DNA from: Didymodactylos carnosus
Lineage: Eukaryota; Rotifera; Eurotatoria; Philodinida; Philodinidae
Direction: 5' to 3'
NCBI GenBank assembly: GCA_905250885.1
Contig: CAJNOQ010001948.1
Span: 344-27,320, forward strand
Length of the DNA stretch: 26,977 nt
Shown: positions 1-9,702 of the stretch, in pieces
Numbering within the stretch: the stretch's first letter is position 1
Layout: every line of letters begins with the position of its first letter
Notes under the pieces: generated by a model
Seen by the model: only the letters and a program-made list of their open reading frames with translations
Database searches by the model: none
What the model was told of the DNA's origin: nothing
Program-made: the position numbers and the translations under genes

Positions 1-759
1 ACTCGATTCGAACCTTCATTGGGCATAAAATTTCTAATATAAAACTCAAATTCCGTTTATTCATTGATATCGTACTTGTAATAACTCAAGTAGTATAGAT
101 GTGGCTCCTTTACTGATTATTTAATTTGAGGATAAATGTTTCGAACTAAGTAAAACTTAAAAGGTCCGAAACTTTTAGTAATATTCAGTAACAAAAGAAG
201 AGAATTACTTCGTCATAGCTTTACTAAACTCTTTAACATACATCTTCACTAACGACAAACAGATCACAATGGCAGAGGTGGAAGTTTTATTGGTTGATAA
301 TACTGTCTATGATTCATTCATTGATTTTGTCCTAATATTAAGACTATAATAAACGCTAAGTGCACTGGTGAAAAACAAAGAATTCTCAAAAACTTATGCA
401 TGGTTAAGCCTAAAAATAGTGCTGAATGTATAATACTGATAGAGAAGAAATCCTTTTTTAATAGCTCAAAGATGGGCATAATATTCCTCGCTTTTAACAA
501 AAGCAGTTACGCACTTATTAGACGAATTTCTTTTTAGTTTATCACCAGTTTGAAGAAATGTATGACACTTTCGGAATGATAACTTTCTACGATGGAGACA
601 TCTTATAAATCTTCAATTAAGTTGCCCGAACCCTACGAGATGAGATGAGCAAAGAGAAAATCCGAGAGATGACAGTATCAATCTGTCATTCGAGCTTCAT
701 TGGTTTTTAATTGAATCTAACGATTAGTTTTTATCTAGATCGATAAACCAACGTTCAAC
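1..759. other. 5' flank of tetraspanin gene, no gene seen
   Basis: This is AT-rich sequence with stop codons in all frames and only short open stretches. The longest, about 60 codons on the minus strand at 318-500, resembles nothing I know. The segment just before 760 should contain the promoter and 5' UTR of the tetraspanin gene, but I cannot pick out a convincing TATA box or initiator. Confidence 0.5.
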
Positions 760-2248
760 ATGAAGATGATTCAGTATGGACGACGTCAACGCGTAAGTGG
801 ATTGGTTCTTCTTCGGTTGTACAAAAAACTATCTCATGTTTTCTTTCCTATATAGAATATACAGAATAAATATCGTGTCTTAATGACTATCAATGGTATC
901 TTATTAGCATTCGCCATCTTTATTATTGTGTCAATGTCAATATATTGGGGATTCTTTGAAGAATGGACAATATGGACAGATTATACGATGCCATGGGTGG
1001 AGTTCAACATGTTTATATATTATTGGGATCGTTTGACAATCACTCGTGTTTATCTGGCTTTTATTTACATCTATGGTTTTGTTTTATTAACGAGTATGAA
1101 TTTAGTTTTTAAATGAGTTTAAAAATCTTTTTCAATCTTGTCTATTTGTTTCTAGTTATTGCTCTCCAAATTCATGCCTATCGTCGTCGAAATATATTTC
1201 TGATGGAATATGTACCATACAGTTTATTTGGTTTAGCCATAATAACTATTATCGGCGGTATTTGCTGGTTTGCTGTAACAATGATCAATATGAATGCGGG
1301 CTTTTTGACGAAAGAAACATTTCTACTTGAACGTTTAAGATTTAAAGGAAATGCATTTAAAGAATTGAAATATCGCGAGGAATCTTTTCGATTAGTAACA
1401 CAAGGAAGAGTACCGCCACGTGTATTTATTTTGACGGCATTCGTTAACCAGTAAGTTGAAATATTCATATCAAATCAGCAAGCGATAAGAGATTCATTTT
1501 CATTTCAGACGACAACGGGATTTTCATTGTTGTGGATGGAATAGGTGAGACAAAAGTTCACGTCAGATTAGGTTACTGTCAGTTTTTCAACAAATTTATC
1601 TTTTATTTCAGTTATTTGGATTATTCAGGAAGTTATGTGAATGATTTACCCGATACATGTTGTCTTAAGGTATGTTTAGATTTCACTTGTATGTTACAGG
1701 CGTACATAATGTTGATGATGCGTGACCAATTGACGCTTTCTCAACAACAGAACAACTTCAGACTGCATAAAATAAGTTTTTCATCATTTAAGTATCAAAT
1801 GAATTTTGGTTGTGGTTCTGGTATGTTAGCTAATCCAGATCCTAAAATAGTGAATACTCGTGGCTGTGGTCCGGTTATGAATTATTGGTATCGTCGTGGA
1901 TTTTGGGAAAATATTTTCATGGGTTTATTTGGTATCGCCATGGGTTGCTATATGTTATTTGTATTTCACCGTAATCGACAAGAATATATATTTTTGCGTG
2001 ATGAAGCCGATGATAGAAAACGTATAATCCACGATCGTTCTCATTCAGTAAATTCTCTTCGTTCACAAACAAGTAATGGTAATAAACATCATCATCATTC
2101 TCATCAGACGCCCTCAGCAACAAGTAATTTAAAATATTCGTACACGGGTATGAAAAATACACGATTAAACGGTAATAATGGCAATGATTATGATTCAGAT
2201 AATAGTAATAGTGTACTATATCAACCAAGATCGACGATCAATACATAG
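760..2248 (+). CDS. Tetraspanin family membrane protein, multi-exon
   Basis: This encodes a four-pass membrane protein of the tetraspanin family, which organises partner proteins in plasma or vesicle membranes. Exons: 760-792, 856-1093, 1156-1450, 1509-1544 and 1612-2248. All junctions are GT-AG and the frame closes at 412 residues. The start is an ATG 11 codons before the first intron; the first membrane segment begins soon after it. Predicted helices lie at about residues 21-41, 74-95, 113-134 and 298-320. The large extracellular loop carries the family hallmark CCG (residues 196-198, made by the tiny exon 1509-1544), then PDTCC (217-218), a lone Cys (268) and a Gly-Cys (285-286) before helix 4. 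The cytoplasmic tail, about 90 residues, is long for the family and is rich in Ser, Asn and His. A GT...AG stretch at 1670-1699 may be a further 30-nt intron, giving 402 residues. The family call is firm; I cannot name the ortholog. Confidence 0.88.
1670..1699 (+). other. Candidate 30-nt intron or optional exon segment in tetraspanin
   Basis: The stretch starts GTATGT and ends TTACAG, both good splice signals. It is exactly 30 nt with no stop codon, so the frame is kept either way. If kept, it adds ten residues with two cysteines right after the PDTCC motif. If removed, the loop has the common six-cysteine pattern. That favours splicing, but 30 nt is shorter than every other intron here. Confidence 0.5.
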
Positions 2249-2623
2249 AAGTGTATCGTCTCAAAGTGGTATAGAATAATCTCACTATTTTCTAGCTCTT
2301 ATTCAGTTACCTTTAGTACAAACTCTTATTTGTAATATTTTTATATTTTTAGGTTTTTAAGTATTTTTCTAATGCAAATTGCATTCTTTGTGTATATATA
2401 CTTACTCATATTCGCTATTTTTATTTTTACTTGTACTAGCGTTAATTGTACTTTCTCCACATTCCTATGCTTTCGTCTCTTCGAGGTGATGGTAATGTGC
2501 ACATCCTCTATTAGGCATGCAATTTATACGTAAAAATCGCCAAAATAGTGATATCTAGTTTTTTGCGTTCTAAATTGTCAGATGTTACTCAGAATTATAA
2601 TGTTTGCTTTGTAAAAACTAGTA
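2249..2623. other. Tetraspanin 3' UTR / spacer
   Basis: This AT-rich, T-rich sequence follows the tetraspanin stop and should include its 3' UTR. I found no clear AATAAA signal and no other gene. Confidence 0.4.
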
Positions 2624-2889
2624 TTTTTTTTCAAATTATAAGAGCCCGGGTTGCTTTTTGAATAACTTTTGATAGGAATGAGATCGAGACTTGCAAAATT
2701 AACCATATTTTGAAGTTCTGAACTTATTCTGATGCTTTCTGAATGAACAGTGAATTTTTTTAATATTAGTTAAAAAGAGATATGTCCCCATGTGTCTCCT
2801 CTTTTGAATGATAAAAACCGTAACTTTCTATCCCATTCGAATCAAAAGTTATTCAAAAAACAACCAGGGCTCTTATAATTTGAAAAGAA
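2624..2889. mobile_element. MITE-like element with ~60-bp terminal inverted repeats
   Basis: The left arm (2624 to about 2684) and right arm (about 2830 to 2889) are near-perfect reverse complements over about 60 bp. Both contain the shared core CAAATTATAAGAGCCC followed by TTTTTGAATAACTTTTGAT-type sequence, with only scattered mismatches and a one-base length difference. The two arms enclose about 145 bp with no coding capacity. The five bases TAGTA occur directly outside both ends (2619-2623 and 2890-2894), consistent with a target-site duplication. The structure is that of a non-autonomous DNA transposon. No transposase is present, so the superfamily is unknown. The short size and intact arms suggest a fairly recent insertion or a conserved hairpin. 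Confidence 0.7.
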
Positions 2890-3360
2890 TAGTAGTAAAA
2901 CTGAAATGATTATTTTACTTTCATATACAACTCATCCTTTAAACAGAATAAAATGGTTCAAAATATTCATAAAGGACAGTCTGCTAACTTCTGACCTCAT
3001 TTTTTGGTCACGACTTCGACTTCGGTTGTTTTTTAAATGTACATAGGTCCTCTATCGAGTCTCTATAATGCACAAAAAAATTATCAGTCTATTTTATGTT
3101 TTTCATATATTTTCTTTTATATATATTCCATTTTAACGAATTTTTCATTTATTGTTTTTGTATAATAGATTTTAACAGTTTTTTTTATTGTAAATTGTAT
3201 CCAGTATCAATTAAAAAACGTTAGTCCATCATTTACAGTTCTTTCGAAATATGTACGTAACTCTATTATTTAAAAGCTTGAATGAAACTTATGTTTATTG
3301 ATTCGATTGTGGATTCGTTTATTCTAGATGTCATAGTAGATTAGAAGTACGTACTATCCA
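2890..3360. other. Spacer upstream of caspase gene
   Basis: Apart from the TAGTA repeat at its left edge, this is AT-rich sequence with T runs. It must hold the caspase promoter and 5' UTR. I see no ORF of note and no convincing promoter motif. Confidence 0.4.
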
Positions 3361-5624
3361 ATGTCATCTTCTCACAGCGATGCTGAACTATCGAAAAGAA
3401 GTAACAGTTACACTAGTGATAATAATTCAGCCGTAGAACTACTGTCAGTGGATAACCCAACAAATCAAAATCGTCAAATTGATTTCACATCTAATTATGG
3501 TGTTCGACCGATTAAAGTCGAACCGTGTACCAAAGAATTTTTCTCCATGCACAAAAATGAAGTAGGTTATCATCTTACACTTGTTCTTCTAAAAGAATAT
3601 ATCATTTTCATTTAGGCTTATCCAATGTATAAAATGCCAAGAGGACAGTGTTTAATTATTAATGTGTATCAGATCAATGGAACGGCAAGACGATGGTCGA
3701 ATTTAGATACGGCTTTACTCAATGAATTATTTAAACAACTATTTTTTGAAATAACCATCTATACGGATCTTAAAGGACACGATTTAAGAGCAAAAGTAAG
3801 TGTACCATTTTCAAGTTTATATATTGTACTTAACATTTGAATGATATGTTAGAATTTTATGGAAATTTTACGACAATTTGCCCAATCATCTAAACATATT
3901 AATTCGCAATGTTGTGTATTGTGTTTAATGAGTCATGGTGAAGAAGGATCTTTAACGGCTCAAGACGGAGGAAAAGTAGGTCAATATTTTTCACATGTAA
4001 ATGATGTGGATAATGAAAAAAATTTCTTTATAGATTTATCTCGAGAAAATTTTTGATTTATTCAGTAATGTTAATTGTCCAAATTTAGCAGGAAAACCAA
4101 AATTATTCTTTATTCAATGTTGCAGAGATGGTATCAATGTTTTTCTTATCAACTAAATCTAAACCTTTTTTGTTTTCAATTGTTTGCTCGTTTATTTAGA
4201 TCCTGTGTTAGGTCCAGTTGATGATCCTGGCTGTCACATTGATTTAGAACAAACTACCTTCAATGATGTTAGTGATTATACAATTGAATGCGTTGAAGAA
4301 GATGAATGCGACAGTATGAATCATTTGCCAACAAGATCAGATATGTTAATTGGATTTCCATCTCAAAAAGGTTTTAATTTTCTTTTCATAACGAATGTAT
4401 GTCTATTCATGACTTTCTTTCTGCAGGTTATACGGCATTTCGAAAGCCTAATGTTGGAAGTTGGTACATGAATGCATTAGTCGATATATTTTCAAAACAT
4501 TCCAAAGATACCGATTTATGTTCAATGATGAATATGGTTAATAGTCACTGACAAAAATGTAGGCATATGTTCAGATTATGATTTTTCTTCTTTTTAGATA
4601 AATGGTTGTGTTTCACGAGAAGTGACAAATAAAGGAAAAAAACAAACAGCTGAATTCAAGTCATTATTAACAAAAAAAGCACTCTACCTTTTTCCAGGTT
4701 TGTGTAACATGTATATTCATTACTTAACCATCTGTTCTATTCTTTTCTTTGTTTTTTTTCTGAAAAGGAATGATTGGTAGACAAGTTGAACCACGAAAAC
4801 GTAGTACAGAGACCAAACGACGTTATATTTTTGATTATGGTATGTAGTTTTCTTATCTTTCTGACTCACACAGGATAATCAAAAGGTACTATAATTGACG
4901 AATTTATTGTTACAGGCATTACAACAACGAATTCAATATCTCCTCGTGTGCTTATAATGCCAAATGGTGTATTAGATTTATCAATGAAATCTCTATCATC
5001 ATCAACAAATTCAATTTTTCATTCTCAAACAAATTCTGAATCATTATATTATTGTATAGAAGATACACGATCAAAATCATCATTGAAACAATCTCGTTCA
5101 TTGATCACAGTGACTGATTCTCTATCATCAACATCAAAAAGAACAAAACAGATATGTTTATCAAATAATCATCATCATCAGAGTGATTGTTCAATTATGA
5201 TTGACAATGAAAATATAAATTTCAATCTGATCAAAACCTATCTCATTGAAAATATTACCGATAAATGGAAACTAATTGCCAGAGAAATGAAAATAAAAGA
5301 TATACAAATAGATGAAATTAATAAACAATCAATTAGTCAAAAAGAAAAATTTCGAATTGTATGCCTTTCCATTTTCTAACTTCAATTCTTGTATGTTATA
5401 TGTTTGTCTTTGTAGATTTTGGATTATTTAGAGGAGAAATATGACGATAATACTTCACTACTCATTGATGATATTCTCAAAAGTTTAAAACGTTTACAAC
5501 GAATATTATTTTATAGTAAGATATAAACCTATGTAATATCTATGAAATTTTCTACATTAAACCTCTTCTAGATGAAATAAAACAAATTTTAATTCAAAAC
5601 TATCCAAATTGGAAAGAAAATTAA
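3361..5624 (+). CDS. Caspase (C14 cysteine protease) with C-terminal death-domain-like region
   Basis: This encodes a caspase, an Asp-specific protease of apoptosis or inflammatory signalling. Exons: 3361-3561, 3616-3795, 3853-3975, 4034-4130, 4200-4370, 4427-4536, 4598-4697, 4768-4839, 4916-5358, 5416-5515 and 5572-5624. They join in frame to 549 residues. The N-terminal prodomain is short and Ser-rich, about 67 residues with no CARD or DED visible. The large subunit has the catalytic His in SHGEEG (His155) and the catalytic Cys in QCCRD (Cys198), where most caspases have QACxG. An Asp/Glu-rich inter-subunit linker follows. The small subunit has the GYTAFRKPNVGSWY-type S1/S3 loop and the typical LTKKALYLFPG ending near residue 327. 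A Ser-rich linker leads to residues about 455-541, which look like a death domain (TDKWKLIAREMKIKDIQIDE followed by amphipathic helices). The usual family length is 280-500 residues. The caspase call is very strong; the death-domain call is my reading of the helix pattern. Confidence 0.93.
5221..5600 (+). other. Death-domain-like C-terminal region of the caspase
   Basis: This spans the last part of exon 9, exon 10 and the start of exon 11 (introns at 5359-5415 and 5516-5571), residues about 454-541. It fits the death-domain pattern: a conserved Trp in helix 2 (Trp469) followed by LIAREM, an Ile/Asp-rich turn leading into the next helix, then a long helix holding LDYLEEKY, and a last LLIDDILKSLKRL segment. 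Other helical bundles could look similar, so this needs a profile search. Confidence 0.65.
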
Positions 5625-5915
5625 CAAATGTAATTATTTGTATAAGTCTAAATTCGTCCGTTAGTCCAAAGATATACAACAGTAGTTTTTGTTTCTATTA
5701 AAACTATATGTATTTTTCTTTTATCCGTCTGGTTTTACTCGCCAAACTCATATTTGAGTTGAATGATTTTATTCTACTTTTTACGAATTTTTCTTGTACA
5801 AAGGTCAATGTTGTTTTTGTATTACGATGATAGTAGAATTCTCTTCTTTTCTACATTGTTACTCATTTTTTTTAGATGTGTTTTTCTTTTTCAAAGACGT
5901 ATTATTCATTTTTTA

Positions 5916-5921
5916 AATAAA
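5916..5921 (+). terminator. Candidate caspase polyadenylation signal
   Basis: An AATAAA hexamer lies about 290 nt after the caspase stop codon, followed within 20 nt by a T-run and an A-run. In such AT-rich DNA the hexamer can occur by chance. Confidence 0.35.
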
Positions 5922-6886
5922 TACACACTATTCATTTTTTAAAAAAAAAAGACATTATAATTAATACTTTTAGCATCTTTCTTTTGATATTTTTCACATC
6001 TGCTACTTACTATCATTAGATAATTTGAATAGTTTTGTTGTGATAATGCAATAAACTCTTCATCTAGATGAAATATTCAATATATCGAATTAGCCCTACT
6101 ACCGTAATGACATATATTTCTTTATATAATCTAAATGTGTGCACATGTTGAAGAAATTATAGAGGATCTAGATTTTTAAAGGTAACTCCTAACCGCAAAA
6201 TTATCGTTCAATTTTGAGTTATATTTTTTCTAAGAAAAATATCAATATTAAATACTCATATTAACATCTACCTATAAAAAATGTATCCTTTCAGTTGTTT
6301 ACAAGAGTCTTTACAACGATTCATGGGTTCGTCAGCTTTTCTTTCCCTCTTTGCTTTTTAATAGATGACGACTGTTTACATTAGGAAAAGAACGTTTATT
6401 AATATTTGGAATTCCATTGAAATCGAACAATCTAGTAAGAAAGAGCAAGTATCCATCGAACTTTTTCTTTAGTGCTTTTTACAACCAAAACCATCTATTT
6501 TTCAATAATCTATCATAGTCGATCTACAGTTAGATAGTCTATTACAAAAAAATGTAAAGAAGAATAGGAAAAAAGAAGAAAAAAAAAAATTACAATAGAT
6601 TTTAGTTGTTCCGAGTAGCTGTTACAGAGAAGAAAGTAATTTTCAACGAACAATATAGGTGCAAAAGAAAAACTGAAAAAAAAAGGAAGAAGAAAATCGT
6701 ATTTAACGTTCAATAATATAAATCTATAATAACTATATTCAGTTCAGCTAAATATGTAATGAAAACAATAGGAAAAGAACAACAGACAATGTATATATTA
6801 AGTTTAGAGAAATTATTATGGTCTTAATAGTAATCGAAACAGTAGAAATAGAAATTCTTAATATTCGAGAATTTTAGTATAATATC

Positions 6887-6913
<27 letters not shown>
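6887..6913. repeat. (AT)n microsatellite, about 13 units
   Basis: An uninterrupted AT alternation in the spacer between the caspase gene and the crooked-neck relic. It is self-complementary and likely to vary in length between individuals or assemblies. Confidence 0.95.
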
Positions 6914-6917
<4 letters not shown>

Positions 6918-7639
6918 ATGATAGTCACGAGTCTGATAAAAAGGTTTTCTTTTCTTTTTTTTTTAAATATACTTTCTATTGGTTTCTAGAATTGATTCTA
7001 TGCATACTCACGTTTATTATTTGTTTACAATTCTAATAACTGTTAAAAAGTTGAGTAGGATTTTTTTTTATATCGTTTCTTGCAAGATTTTTTTTGATAA
7101 TTTCTTATAGAAAAAAAAAATTCTCTCTTGTCACTAATTTATAAAAATCTATGGATAAGAATAAAAGATTTTATCAAATTGATACAACAGAACAATAAAT
7201 CGTTAGATAAAGATGTTTAAGTGATTGATTATTAGCGAGGAAGAATTGAATGATTGGCTTTTGTATAAATTTTTTTTTAGGAACATTTTTTTGACATGCA
7301 AATGGCTATAACTAACTATCTATTCAATGAGAGTTAATTATATGCTTTTATCTCTTTATTTCAGATATTTAAATACACATCATTTGGTTCTTTAATCTAT
7401 TATTCTTATTTGATCAGTGGAATGATCATGGAAGATGAAGGAGTCACAAAAAGGCCCGAAAATCGTGACCGTATGTGGATGTGTGTGTTATTTTTTTCTT
7501 GAACATGTCTAAAAATATAAATCTTATTCAACTTTATCTGATTCTCTTGTTTAAGGTTAAAAAAAAAGAACATGTTAACACTAATTCAAGTAACGGCTGA
7601 ATAACTTTTATGTGAAATAAATGAAAAAATGATTAGAAT

Positions 7640-9225
7640 ATATTATTCTAACACCCAAACAGAATATTGGTGATCTGAAGAACTGACCGAATAGTACATA
7701 AAAAAAAGATAAAGAATTTAAAGATGCTATTAGAAAATATCGTTAAATATGTACATGAGGAAGAAATAGAATAAGAAATTCAATGTGCACGTTCAATAGG
7801 GAAACGTACAATGGACGTTGATTATCATAACATTCCCATTTGACTTAAATATGTCGAAATGAAAATGATATATTAACAAGTCAATCTTGCACATAATATC
7901 TGGAATCGTACTATAGCCATATTACCTTGTACAAATCAATTATGGTATAAATATACTTATATGAAACGAGATATTATCGAATATCACTGGTTGTCGACAA
8001 ATGTCGAACGATGAAGTGGAAATCAGATGAACTATTTATAGTAGATTTGAACGTTCTGATGAATTAGAACGAGAGTGTTTATTATATGAACGATTTGTTA
8101 TAATACATCCAGAAGCAAAAAATTTGATACGATATGCACAATTTGAAAAACAAAATGGTTATATTAAATCGGCAAGAAAAATCGAAGATATTATTACGAG
8201 TAAAAAAAATTCCAATGTGAAGAAGTATGTTTAGACTGACCCTCTCTCTCTTTATCCCTTTATTGTTGTGTGGCGTCCAGTCCAAATTAGGAATTGAAAG
8301 AAAATCCAATGGATTATGACACATGGTTTGATTATCTACGTTTATTAGAAAGTGAAGGTGATTTTAATTTGATATGTGATACATATGAAACAGCTATAGT
8401 TTAAATACTACTATTACAAGTATGTTTAAGTCACACATATAAATAAAAAATGTTATTATTCTCTGCATTTTCTAGAAAAAAAAAACATTATTGATGTCGC
8501 TACATTTATGTATAAATTAAATTATGCTCTATTTGAAGAATTAGAAGCAAATGATTTGATCATACACGCGAAGTTTATAAAGTATGTTTAAACTTATTAT
8601 CACATAAATAGTTGACATTTGGTAAAATATGGCTATATTATGCACAATTTGAAATTTAGTCAAAAACAATAACAAGCAATTAGAAAAATTTTGGTATGTG
8701 AAATAAGGCAAATAAAAGTTTCACCAACTAATTTTTGCTCTTCTTCTTTTTGTTTGAAAGGATACAGTAATTAGTTTATTTCAAAAGATAAAGTATTTCG
8801 TGGTTATATTTATATGGAAATACAATTAAGAGAATGTGAACGATGTCGAATATTAGCATATATGAAAAATTTTTAGAATTCGAACACGATAATTGTATGA
8901 GGTAGATAAAAATAAGATTGAAGTTTTTCTATTCTCATATAATATTTGATAAATAGTGTTTTAGTTTACCGAATTTGAAATTATTTCTGAAATTGTCTCT
9001 CATATCTTTCTCTCTTCCTCTCTTTTAGACCGATACTAATACTTAAGAGGAATATTATGCAACTAGTATTTTCGATGATAAAGCTTTTCGTCCTTCTCAT
9101 TTGAAATTATTGGCTATGACTCGAAAATGGAAAAAAACAAACGCGAATATTATACAACAGCAACAACAAGTATTGTCGATAATACAAGAAAAAGAAAAGT
9201 TACAAACTGTACAAACGAAGAATAA
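7640..9225 (+). pseudogene. Decayed crooked neck (CRNKL1/Clf1) splicing-factor gene
   Basis: Crooked neck is an essential spliceosome scaffold made of HAT (half-TPR) repeats. Fragments appear here in the correct order but in shifting frames with internal stops: a PKQ..I-type N-terminal trace, EFKDAIRKYR, TMDVDYHNIPI, NIWNRTIAILP, LWYKYTYM, LLYERFVIIHPEAKNLIRYA, EDIITSKK, DYDTWFDYLRLLESEGDF, LNYALFEELEA, LYYAQFEI, GYIYMEIQLRECERCRIL and, near the C-terminus, LKLLAMTRKWKK. Many frameshifts and stops separate them. At about 8200 the ARKI segment runs straight into EDII, so roughly one to two HAT repeats are lost. Stretches with GTATGT starts and AG ends lie between blocks (for example about 8225-8290), so introns were kept. 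This is a decayed gene copy and not a retro-copy. Function is almost certainly lost. Ends are approximate. Confidence 0.88.
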
Positions 9226-9702
9226 TTGTTATGTGTTTTTTTTGTATTTTTTTTGCTTTTCCACAATGTTTAACTAAAGCTCAAAAGTTACTAAGGTTCA
9301 GTTGTTTTCAATATAAAATAAAACGCCCACATTTCAATGTTGTTATGTTATTTTTATTTTTCCATCTAAGATTAAATACTGTATTAAATTTAGAATTAAT
9401 TAGTACCAATTTAAATAAGAAAAACATACGGCCGTCATACTCTCAGCGAAACGTATCCTCAAACTTTGCTATTTACTGAAAGAGCAGAAGAATTGAGAAC
9501 TAAGATAGACATTTTTGTTAGCTGTAGAATGTATTTCAAATTGCTCTGATAGCGATCTGAAATGAAAAGAAAGACCACTAAACTATAATTTGTATTTTTC
9601 TATTTTAGAAGAGAATATAGATAGTTTAACTGTTAATATAAATTATTTGTTTTCTTCATTGGTAGTCTATTGTGAATTTTGTGTTTAGTTATTTACCCTT
9701 TT
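9226..9702. other. Spacer between crooked-neck relic and UNC80
   Basis: This is T-rich sequence. An open stretch of about 80 codons at 9231-9479 follows the relic and resembles no family I know. The 3' half should contain the UNC80 promoter and 5' UTR; no specific motif stands out. Confidence 0.4.

Larger units (their letters stand above)
5625..7639. other. Long gene-poor spacer after the caspase gene
   Basis: About 2 kb of strongly AT-rich sequence with many A and T runs. The caspase 3' UTR probably ends near an AATAAA at 5916-5921. Around it, the words ATTCATTTTTTAAA occur twice in a short tandem arrangement (about 5905-5945). A dinucleotide repeat lies at 6887-6913, and a purine-rich stretch at about 6545-6700 is noncoding. 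A short reading frame near 7430-7480 (MEDEGVTKRPENRDRMW) is not assigned to anything. Confidence 0.5.

Noticed and set aside
1-20. GGTTCGAATC on the minus strand, like a tRNA T-loop
   Set aside because: The flanking bases do not form a five-pair T-stem, and no anticodon or D arm is found in the expected upstream distance.
3361-5624. Metacaspase or paracaspase instead of caspase
   Set aside because: The QCCR box, SHGEEG box, GSWY loop and the large/small subunit order are those of metazoan caspases; no Ig-like or metacaspase signature is present.
6887-6913. AT repeat as an origin or scaffold-attachment element
   Set aside because: The sequence alone supports only a microsatellite; nothing around it supports a specific role.
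9231-9479. 82-codon open frame after the crooked-neck relic
   Set aside because: Phe/Leu/Asn composition typical of AT-rich noncoding DNA, no motif, and no intron or start context to support it.
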